Source: Cheilinus undulatus
Taxonomy: Eukaryota; Chordata; Actinopteri; Labriformes; Labridae
Direction of reading: 5' to 3'
Assembly (NCBI RefSeq): GCF_018320785.1
Contig: NC_054871.1
Location: 16,302,339 to 16,366,338 of the forward strand
Length of the DNA: 64,000 nt
A program made the translations under genes and the position numbers. The notes under the pieces were generated by a model. The model was not told the DNA's origin. It searched no databases and saw nothing but the letters and a program-made list of their open reading frames with translations. How positions within the stretch are numbered: position 1 is the first letter of the stretch; each line of letters opens with the position of its first letter. Positions 13,201-25,200 of the stretch are shown one piece after another.

Positions 13201-16200
13201 GATTAAAATTTTAGTGTACATGTTGGAATATTTGGGGGAATTTGTTTGGAAATTTAAAGCATTTTTGTTGAAATTTGAGGGTTATGTTGGTATTTTATAA
13301 GTTCTTTGTGGGAAATTTGTTTTGGATTTTTTCTCCAGTTTTCATGAGAATTTTGTTTGGATGTTTGAGAGAATTCATTTCGAAATTTCAGGCATTTTTA
13401 TAGAAATTTAGGAAATGTTTTTGTAATTTTTGGGAAGTTGGTTTGAATTTCTTGGTTATTTTGCTTTACGATTCTCCATTTTTTTTCTTGGAAATTTGGG
13501 AAATGTATTTGTAAATTTTTACAAATTTGACTCAGTTTTAGGGGATAGGTCCTTAGAAATTTTCAAGAATTTCCATGGAAATTTCATGGGATTCGTTTGG
13601 ATGTTTAGGGGGATTTTTTGTCATTTTTATGGGAGTTGGGAAATGTATTTCTAATATTTAGGGAATTTTATCAGAAATCTTAAGAGTAAGTTGCTTGAAA
13701 GTTTTTAGAAATTTATGTAACTTTGGGCTTAACATTTATTCTCCCTGTCTTCTTTGGACAGAAATATTTTGATTCAAAGTATATTTTTAAGGTGGTAATA
13801 GGCTGACTATGCTTCTGTCCTAAGGTGAGAGTTTCTATATAACAGAGCAATGCATGACAACACTTTTATTTACATTTCATTTTTATCAAATGCATTGTGT
13901 GCAATGCTTGTTTTTAGAAAACTCAGAGTCTCTGGAGATGCACATCTTTTCTGGAGGAAGCAAACTGCAGATTGCACGCTCACAGCTTTCTGACAGTGGC
14001 ACATACACATGTGTGGCCTCCAACGTGGAGGGGAAAGCCCGTAAGAGCTACCGCCTCACCATTCAAGGTACATGCACAAATAAAAAAAAAAAGATCTTAG
14101 CTTTTCACTTGAATGTTACCTTTGCTTTTCAAACTTATACAATACAAGTTTGGGATTTTTGCTACAACCAGTAACTCTCTCTTAGTCCCTCCTAGTATTT
14201 CTGGATCAGAGATGCCCAGTGAAATGGGAGTCCTGCTGAATGAAAGTGTCCAGCTGGTGTGTCGAGTCCAGGGAACTCCGACTCCCACCATCCAGTGGTT
14301 AAAGGATGGGGAAGTCATCAAAAACGCTGAGAACACAGGGATCAGGTAATGCCTAAAACAAAAAAACAAAATTGGATTTTTCAGATATAAAATAAGCAGT
14401 TCTAGTGATAATGGAGGTTTTAATGATAACAATCATAAACATGTTGTGTTCAGGATCAGCCCAGATCATAGCATACTCACAGTGACTGGAGCGCACACCT
14501 CCAACAGTGGAAAGTACACCTGTGTGGCGACCAACACCGCAGGAGAAGAGGACAGGATATTTAATCTGAATGTATATGGTGAGTTTTTAACTTATGTATC
14601 CTCCAAAATAAAAAAGCATCAACCTTTACTTCCATGTAACTGACTTTCCTTCCCACTCCCTTTTCAGTCCCTCCTGTAATTGACGGTAACAGTGAGAGAG
14701 CGGATCAGTTAACAACAGTTCTGGACAGCTCTATCAACATCGAGTGTGTTGCAACAGGCTCTCCTCCGCCTCAGCTCAACTGGCTGAGAAATGGTCTTCC
14801 TCTGCCGGTGTCCTCTCACATACGGCTTCTTTCTGCAGGACAGGTGCTCCGGTAGGTCAGTGGACAGGTACAGAGAAGAGTATGTAACACATAATGCTGC
14901 AGTTGAAACAACTTCTGGTTCATACAATCTTCCTTCATGGACTCAATGATGTTAGAGCAATACAACCCCAATATCAAAAACGTTGGGGCGCTGTGATAAT
15001 TAAAATAAAAACAGAATAAAATAATTTGCAATTTCATAAATCTGTATTTTATTATAATTATATAGAGACACTTTTACCATTTCATGAAAAAAAAATTGCC
15101 CACTTTGTTGTTGTTTATTGTTTCTCTTGCATCTCTCAGGATTACACGCACTCAGGTGTCTGACAGTGGCACCTACACCTGTGTAGCATCAAACAGAGCA
15201 GGAGTGGACAACAGACACTATAACCTTCAAGTGCATGGTGAGTCTTCAATATTACTCATCATTTCTAAAGAATTAACAACCAAACATGATTGTAAACAAT
15301 GCTCAGCTTTATCTAATAGTCATTTTTATCTTTTATTACTCTCAGTGCCTCCTGGTTTGGACGGAGCAGGCAGCACAGAAGACGTGGCTGTGGTCAGGGG
15401 GAACTTGGCGTCTCTGCTGTGTATTGCTGATGGGACACCGACCCCCTCTGTGTCCTGGCTTAAAGAAGGAGTTGTTCTAAATCCTGACCCCCACCTTAAA
15501 TTCCTCAACCTAAACACCACTGTTCAAATCATCCAGGCACAGGTCAATGATACAGGACGCTACACCTGTGTGGCTAACAACACTGCTGGTCAAGCCAGCC
15601 GCCATTTTAACTTGAAAGTGTTAGGTGAGTTAAAGCAGATCTGTAAATTGTTGATTCTTTTACTTTTTATTAAAACTTTTGTTCATTTTTTTGGCTTGCT
15701 TTGTCAGATCCTCCACACATCAAAGGCTCTGATGTACCTGCAGAAGTGTCTGTTGTGGTTAATAATGTCCTTGAGCTTCAGTGCGAGGCCTCAGGTATCC
15801 CAGCACCCTCACTCACCTGGCTGAAGGATGGACGCCCGCTGCCACAGATGGACAGCCTTCGCCTCCTCAGGGGAGGGGAGGTGCTCCGTGTCTCCTCAGC
15901 ACAGGTCAGTGCCACTTCATAGAAATTTTGTCTTCTCAGTTGCCTTATCTTTTTTTATAAAAAGTGATTTTTCTGTTGTTCTCAAGCTTTATCATACTTT
16001 TTGGTTTTAGCTGGAGGACACAGGCAGATACAGCTGTTTAGCTAATAGTCCAGCTGGAGATGACGACAAGGACTTCCAGGTTCGAGTACATGGTAGGTTA
16101 CAGCTACATGTGCTACTTCTTTACTGAACATTACATTGAAATAATACATGGCTTGAGGAATATTACTTGCACCAAAACACAGTTATTTCTTTAACCTGTA

Positions 16201-19200
16201 CTAAATTAAGTGGAAAATATTAACAATTCTTGATATTAGGCAAAAATAACCAGAGTAAACAAAAACAGCAGTTTTTAAATGATGTTATCATTTATTAAGG
16301 GAAAAAATCATCCAAACCTATGTGGCTCTATGTGTAAAAAGTAATTGTGCCGCTTGTTAAATCATGAATTAATTGTGATTAACCTCACGTTTTTAAAAGC
16401 TGAGCGCAGTTTCACTAGCCACACCTATGCCTGATTATTGCCAGACCTGTTGAATCAAGAAATCCCTTAAATAGAATCTGTCAGACACAGTAAAGTAGGC
16501 TAAACAATCTCAAAAAGTAACACATCAAAAACAGATGACAAACAAAGTCATTGACATCTATCAGTCTGTAAAGGAAAGGGTTACAAAGCCATTTCTAGGA
16601 TCTGTGATTCAAGCAAAACACAGCGAGAGCTATTACCCACAATCAGAGAAAACTTGGAACAGTAGTGAACCTTCCTAGGAGAGGCTAGCTTACCAAAATT
16701 ACTCCAAGAACCCATCAACGACTCTTCACGGAGGTCATAAAAGAACCCAGAACAACATCTGAAGACCTGCAGGTCTCACATTACTCAGTTAAGGTCAGTG
16801 TTCAGCATTCAACAATAAGAGACTTGGCAAAAATGGCAGACTTTTAGGGAAAATATTCTGTGAGCTGATGAGAAAAAAGTTGAGCTTTTTGGAATGTGTG
16901 CATCCTGTTACATCTGGTGTAAAACTAACAAAGCATTTCATAAAAAAAACAACAACAAAAAAACGTTATCCCAACAGTCAAACAAGGTGGTGGTATTGTG
17001 TTGGTCTTGTGCTGTTTTGTTGCTTAAGGATCTGCCTATTTGCTGTAATCAGTGGAACCATGAATTGTGCCCCCTACTAAGACAATCCTAAAGGAGAATG
17101 TCTGGCCATCAGTTCATGACCTCATGCGCAAGCACAGTTGGGTTATGCAGCACAACAATGATCCCTAACAAACCAACAAGTCCACCTCTGAACAGCATGA
17201 AAAAATAAAACAAAGGTTTTGGAGTGGCCTAGTCAAAGTCTGGACTTAAATCTGATTGAGATGCTGTGGCATGACAAACAAGCTGTTGATGTTGGGAAAC
17301 TCTCCAATGTGGCTGAATTAAACCAATTTTGCAAAGACGGGTTGGTCTAACTTCATTCCTCCACAGCAAAGACTCAGTTATCACAAAAGTTGTTGCTGCT
17401 AATGGTGGTACAACTAGTTATTAGGTTTTGGATGACTTTTTTCCTGTAATAAATGAAATCATCATTTAAAACTGCATTTTGCATTTGCTTGTATTATCTT
17501 TGTCTAATATTCAAATGTTTTTGATGATCTGAATAATCTAAGTTTGACAAATATGCAAAAAAAAAAGAAAACAAGAAGGGGCCAAATACTTTTTCACAGT
17601 GCTGTATATCGGTGTCACTCTTTCTTGTTTTCCTGTGACAGTTCCCCCTAACATTGCCGGGGAGACCACTCCTCAAGATGTTTCAGTGCTGCGGAACAGA
17701 CAGGTGACTCTGGAGTGCAAGTCTGATGCTGTTCCACCTCCAACTCTGACCTGGCTCAAAGATGGCCAACCCCTAAAGGTTAGATATAACAAAAATAACA
17801 TCTATTATGACTTTAACTTCTTTTCAAATCTAGTTCAAGTTGTTATTTTTTTATGATGCTGCAGGCTTCAGCCCGTGTGCGAATCCTGTCAAGTGGACGC
17901 TACCTACAGATCAACATGGCTGAACTCAGCGACAAAGCGCAGTATACCTGTGTGGCCAGTAACGTTGCTGGCAAGACAACACGGCAGTTTAACCTGGCAG
18001 TCAATGGTATAGCCATATTATATGTAAAAAAAAATCTGCAATCATTCATTGCAATGAGCTGAAGATGACCACTATTTATCCTCTGTGAAATTTGTCACCT
18101 CAGTGGCCCCGACTATCAAAGAAGGCTCTCAGACCGTGTCAGTGCACATCAAGAAGCCAGCCGTGCTGGAGTGCATTGTCAGCGGTGTGCCACCACCTCG
18201 CATAACTTGGAGGAAACATGGTGCTATACTGGCAGGAAATAATCCCAGGTAAATACAGAATAAAGCAGTGTTTTGCTTGGTAAGTCTTGACTGAGTGTTT
18301 GATGTTTGTTGTTTTCAGAGCAGAAAACTGCATAAACACAGGAGATTGAAATATTTTAGCACAGCTCCATCTTTTTCGTTTCCTCATCGTTATACCTCAC
18401 CACTTTCTACTGGTATGCAGGTACACATTTGCAGAGGATGGGTCATTGCACATCCACTCTGCTCAAGTGACTGACACTGGTCGCTACCTGTGTATGGCAA
18501 CAAATGAGGCAGGAACACAACGCAAGAGAGTGGATCTGCAAGTTTATGGTCGGTGGGAAATATTTGCAAGTGAAACATTTTAACTGTTTCTACCATCCTT
18601 AAAACAGTCTACCAACTAATTAATGATCCTCTTTTCTTTTCCTCCAGTCCCTCCTTCCATCGCTGATGGCCGCTCAAATGTGACGGTTACAGTTAATGTT
18701 CAGACCACGTTATCCTGCGAGGCCACCGGGATCCCCAAACCTACTGTCAGCTGGATGAAAAATGGTCGATCCATCAATACTGACCAGAACCAGAATATGT
18801 ACAGGTTGATCCAGGTTTTCTCCCTCTCTGTTGTCGAATTTCAGTCTGAAAAATACTCACAAAGACAAAAAATACAAGTACGCCATTGCCACGGCTTAAA
18901 TAAACGTGTTATAATTTATCCATTCTTATTGAGACTGAATTATTTTGGACCTACACTAACAATCTTCTTGTTTTTTCCCAGATTATTATCCTCAGGCTCT
19001 TTGGTGGTTATAGCACCAACAGTAGAGGACACTGCAGTGTATGAATGTGTGGTCTCCAATGAGGCAGGAGAAGACTCCAGATCCATAAACCTCACCGTTT
19101 ATGGTAACTCAGGATTTATTGAGTGTGGTTGAATTGATTATTTGGTCGGAAATATTCTATCAGTATTTCTAAACAACTTTCCTTTAGCAGAAAGGTAATC

Positions 19201-22200
19201 TTGTTTAATTCTTTCCCACTAGTTCCTCCATCTATAGCCGATGAACCCACAGAGCTAGTTGTTACCAGACTGTCCCCAGTGGTCATTGCCTGCACTGCAT
19301 CAGGCGTCCCTGAGCCTACAATCCACTGGAGCAAAGATGGCAGAAAGCTTTCCATAGTGGGACACGGCTACAGCATCCTGCCCACAGGTCAGAATTATAT
19401 AATTGCAAGGGCGCAGATAACCTGGTAGCTACGTCTATGTGCCCCATGAACAGAGGCTGTTGTGCTTCAGGCAACTGCAGGTTCCAGTCAAACATCTCAT
19501 TCCCTGCTCTCTCTGTCCACTGGCCTATTTGAATGAAAGGCATAAAAGACCAAAAATAATCCTTAATAAACAATTTATAACTGCAAACTGCAACTGGTTT
19601 GCCTATATTTAAAAGCGTGCTCCCTCCTTATTCTACTTCTGTTGCAAATTTTGTAATTCCTTGTATTCTTTATTTATCATGATGATTATATTGCATCTGT
19701 TTTCAGGTCAGATAGAAATTACCTCTGCAGAGCTCAGCCATGCAGGACGCTACTCATGCACAGCTAAGAATGCTGCAGGCTCCACCCATCGCAACGTTCA
19801 GCTCACAGTGCAAGGTAAGCTCTTATAGTGAAATGAAATATCAACACTCACAATGCTATTTTCAAGTTATTTAAACCCCAAAAATTATTTTCCAACAAGC
19901 ATATTAGTTTTTCTTTTAAAGTCCATTGTTCTGAATTAATAATTGCTCATGCCTGATTGTAAAATCACAGATTATTTATTTATTTTAATAGTTTATGAGA
20001 GGATAATAGATTTTTAGAGATGAAGAGCAGTTCCTTCTTGTTAATCTTATACATATGTATATTTACTCGTATAAAGAGGTTAAATCATCCACAGTATAAA
20101 TTTCACATTACACATGCTGTAGGTTTTGAATCACTTTGACTTTACTATCTTAGTAGACTTTCCTGAGTGGCATTTTTTCCACATCACTCTCCTCAGAGCT
20201 CCCAGTGATCCAGTCCCATCCACCCACCCTGGATGTGATCCTGAATAACCCTATTACTCTGCCCTGCAGAGCCACGGGCTCACCAAGACCCACCATCACC
20301 TGGCAGAAGGAAGGCATCAATATACCCACCAAAAGTAAGTAACCCATCTATGTGTGTGATATAAATCAAAAGCAATTAGTCATAAGAATTGTGTTTCTCA
20401 CTTTATACCAGGTGGAAGTTTCACAGTGTTGCCTAGTGGAAGTCTGCAGATCGCAAAGGCGTCTGTGTCAGACTCAGGAACGTACATATGTGTGGCTCAG
20501 AACCCTGCAGGGACTGCTCTTGGCAAGACAAAACTCAGAGTACAAGGTAAGGTTTGCATTTAGACATACTGAGAAATGTTTGAGTGGATATGAATCAGAA
20601 ACTGATCATTACTAGGATCTTCTTTTGATCTAATAAAGCAAACCATGAGCTAAAAGACTGTTAATTCTTTAGAGCTGATTTTTTTCAAAAAAGAAAAAAT
20701 TACAGGTTAAAAAAATGATGAAACTTTATTTGATTTTTCCTGGGATTTTTTTCTAAGTTAAGGTGTGAGGGCACTCACTCTTACTGCTAACAAAGGCAGG
20801 TGAGGGAATCAACTCAGTGCAGAGTCAGGTGTGTGTGGCTGATTGCCTTGATAAGGACCAGGTGTGAGAGCTTACTTATACTCTTCAGCTCCAGTTCTCT
20901 GTGCTGACTCATTAGCTCACCATCAGAGGTAGTGAGGGCATGTCTCTGCATTTTCTCATTGTTCCCATGAATGTTAGTAAACTAAAGCACATCTTAATTC
21001 TCCCATTTTTCCCCCTCTTCCAATTAGCATTTGCGATTCTAGTGGTTATCCCTTTGGGGGAAACTTTTAGGACTCCTGGGTCTGCAATTGCATCCCACCT
21101 TACCCTTCCCTGACAGACGGTTTGAATTTCACCATAAGAGGAGTATTTTAAATGGTTTGAAATAGATGCACAAGATGTCTTGTTAGAGAATTACTCATGG
21201 TGAGATTTGCAAAGAGTCAAGATGCTTCACATTATTCAAAATGGCCATATCTCCATGTATCTCCTTTTCTTCTTGCAGTTCCTCCAGTGATCAGCTCAGA
21301 GACTGAATCCTACGTAGCACCTGTGGACTCCTCTGTGACTCTACAGTGTCAGGCAGATGGCTCTCCTACGCCCTCTGTCTCCTGGCATAAGGATGGTCAG
21401 CCGCTGAGGGAATCTGTACGCCTGCGGGTGCTCAGCTCAGGATCCCTGCAGATTGCATTCATCCAGCCCAGTGATACTGGACGATACACCTGCACTGCTG
21501 CCAATGTAGCGGGAACTGTCAGCCTTGAGATGAGCCTCACTGTACAAAGTAAGTTCATATAAAACTTAACATATTTGTGGTGTTAAAATAATAAACCAGT
21601 CCCCCTATAACTTCATCTGTAGTTGTGATAAACCCATTAACAAGTCTTCTTCCAGTCTTTACGTATCAAATATTTCCTTTCATGGTCAAAAACAGTCCAG
21701 GTAAGGAGGCAAAATATGTTAAGCGTTTTGTCCAAGGCACTCTGGATTGTATATTTTATAAAGTCGTAACTAATGCCTATCTTCGCAGTCCCACCCTCCA
21801 TCCGCAGTGGAAACCAGGAGGTAGCAGTGGTTGAAAATGGTCAGGCTCAGCTGACGTGTGTGGCAGAGGGTGTCCCACAGCCCAACTTGTCCTGGGAGAA
21901 GGATGATACTAGTCTCACTGAAAGCACAGGCGAGTACACCATCCTGCCCTCAGGAGAGCTAGTCATCGACAGCGCTCATGTAAGTAAACAGTGAATTATC
22001 TTCTGCTTTGTTAATGCCTGGATTCAGGCAACAGAAGACTTTAAAATGCTCTGAAATAAGCCACACATGGTGTGTGCCATGCTAAGCTGGTCTCCTCTGC
22101 CCCTTTTCACACCAGCCTGATGATGCAGGTGTTTATACCTGTGTTGCTACTAATGAGGTTGGACAGGACAGTCAGACGGTGACCCTGTCTGTTCATACTC

Positions 22201-25200
22201 ACCCCGTCTTCACTGAGCTGCTCGGAGACGTGGCCCTCAATAAAGGAGAGCGCCTCCTGCTGACCTGTGGCGTCAGTGGCATCCCTCCACCAAAAATCAC
22301 ATGGGCCTTTAATAACAACATCATCCCAGGTATGCAGAAAATACAGCATTGCATTTATTATACAAAGCATTTACTGCAAAAAAAAACCCTGTACCAAACA
22401 AATTAATGTAGCCCTGTGGGATTTATGTTAATTTGGACTTTAACTTTGTTGCTCTGTTGTCTTTAACATCTTTTTGTCATTGCTTTAGTTCACTACGACC
22501 ACATGAATGGTCACAGTGAGCTGGTGATAGAGAGAGTGAGCAAAGACGACTCAGGTACATACACCTGTGTGGCTGAAAACAGCGTAGGAACAATCAAGTC
22601 TCTTGGCTTTGTCTATGTCAAAGGTAAAACCAAAGAAAACTCTTTTATTCAACTTATATCTACTTACTTCATGTAACTGTTGGCACTCTTTAAGTTCTTG
22701 TATGCAGTTTTTAGAAATTTGCAAGCATGTAATAAAGGGTTTATGATATACTATAATGTAGCTGTTAGCCGATACTTATTTTAAAGCATTTAAAATGATT
22801 GTGTGCTGAAAGCAAATTCTTTTTTATATGGAGCTTGTAATCAAACTATTGGGATTTTAAGTACCCATGTAAACCCAAATCTCAACCAGGATAAAGTTAT
22901 GTTTCATAATGTCAAAGAAAGTTCTACTCTCTCTCTCCAGAGCCTCCAATCATTGATGGAGACCCTCACTCCAACCGTATCGAGCCTCTGGGTGGTAATG
23001 CCATCCTGAACTGTGAGGTTCGGGGAGACCCCCTGCCCACCATCAGATGGAGCAAAAATGGAATAAACATCCAGATCAACAACCGCATCCGTCAGCTGGA
23101 TAACGGCTCTCTCGCCATCTATGGCACTGTGGTAGGAAAACCAAAGACTCTGTCAAATGTACAGTTATGTGCATGAGTTTTAGGCATGTAGGGCACTAAG
23201 GATTCATCACAGGGCCCGATATGCTAAAACCTGAGGCTGCAGAGGGCAGCCAGAGTCAAGCTCCCAGGTAAAGCTTGACGGCATTTCTTTTGTCTGGGCC
23301 TTCTCACTCCTAGTGATCTGCCTGAGACCGCCAATGGTTTTTAGGCTCTTGCGGCATCCACAGCACAACTAGGAGCACGTGGCAACTCTGCTACCCAACC
23401 GGACAGTACCATAAAGCAGTGTTTCCAAAACTATTTTTTTCTAGTGACCCACTTTTTACAAGGTATAAGCTATTGTGAAGAAACAACTTTGTTTTCCATA
23501 CATTATTGGTTGCTAAGTCTGCCTTCTGCACCAACCTTGGCTGGTTGGTTGAGCTGATGGCTAGTGCTAGCTTGGATAAAGTTAAGTCTTGACTCAGTCT
23601 GGTCCTGGTGCTCTCTGCTGCTTTACCTCCATCACTTAGGCTTTCTTCGCATGCTCCACCCCTTGGGCCTTTGGTGGCTGTATGCTCTTGAGTGATGAGT
23701 TCCTGTTTTGTTTTGTTTTTAGCCAAGCATCAATAACTGAGATGTTAGCTATTTTGCCATCCAGTGGTTGGTAGAGCCTGTTTTGTTATGGTGGAGAGGG
23801 TGTTTCCTGTCACATTAAATACCTTAGGAAGGAAATTCTGAAAACTCATCTGGCGACCAAAAAAAATCTCCCAGACTTTGTAAATAAGGGGGTTCTAGGC
23901 CATGCTTACTCACCACATTCACCCCTTCCTCCTTCGTATAAGTATGGACTTTGATTTTTCAACAGATTTTTCTCATGCCCCTGGTAACATGCATCCAGTG
24001 CACAACTGGGGTCAATTTTTGGCCAAACATGTCTAAAAGTTCTGCACAATACTGTATATCTCAGAATTAGACTGACTTTCCATAAATGTGCCAATATAGC
24101 TTAAGTCCAATGTGAGATTATGTGCTCCCATTACATTTCATAGAGTGAAGATGCTGGCGGCTACATGTGCGTGGCAACAAATGATGCCGGGGTGGTGGAG
24201 AGAAGCGTCACACTAACCTTGCAGCGTAAGTTTTTGTCACTTTTCTCAGTCCTTGTTAGCGTACAGTCTAATATCTTAGCATATGATCTAGTTTTACTAA
24301 ATCTTAAAAAAGTAATTCAGTTCAATTATGGTTTTGAGGCTGAAATTTGTTGGATTTTCCCTTCAAAGTTTTGCTCATGAGACCCCTCCCTTCTTCCAGG
24401 TGCACCCACCATCACAGTGGAGCCAGTGGAAACTGTGGTGGATGCTGGCACAACAGTGGTGCTTGACTGTCAGGCAGAGGGTGAGCCGACACCAATGATG
24501 GAGTGGTCCCGGCAAGGGCGCCCCCTACTGGGAAATGACCGCTTCTCCACCCTCTCCAACGGCTCTCTCAGGATCAGCAGTGCCCAGAAGGAGGACACAG
24601 CTGAATATGAATGTGTGGCAAGAAATCTGCTCGGATCAGTGCTGGTCAGGGTCACTGTCACTGTTCGAGGTGAGATGTAAATATTTTTTACATAACAAGC
24701 ATTTTACTTGACAAAGATAAATGAAAAAGTCATGATGTGATCTTGGTTTTCCAGTTCATGGTGGATATTCCGAGTGGGCAGAGTGGGGTCCATGCAGTGT
24801 GTCCTGTGGTGTCGGCTCCCAAAAGAGACTGAGACAGTGTAACAATCCTCGACCTGCCAATGGAGGGCGCCACTGTGCGGGATCACACACAGAGACACGC
24901 AGTTGTCAGGGAAAGCCCTGTCCTGGTGAGAGTGCTCTGAAATACCAGACAGACTTTGAAACCTGATCTACTAGCACTTGTTAATACAGAACATCAGTAT
25001 GTGCTCGAATATGAAAGGGAAACTGTATGTCTGTCCTTCCACAGTGGATGGTAACTGGTCAGAGTGGTCTGTCTGGGAGGAGTGTTCTCGTACCTGTGGT
25101 CAGGGCAACAGAACGAGAGTCCGGACCTGCAGTAACCCTCCAGCTCAGCATGGAGGCCGGCTTTGTGAGGGGAAGGCCGTAGAGGTCATTATGTGCAGCG

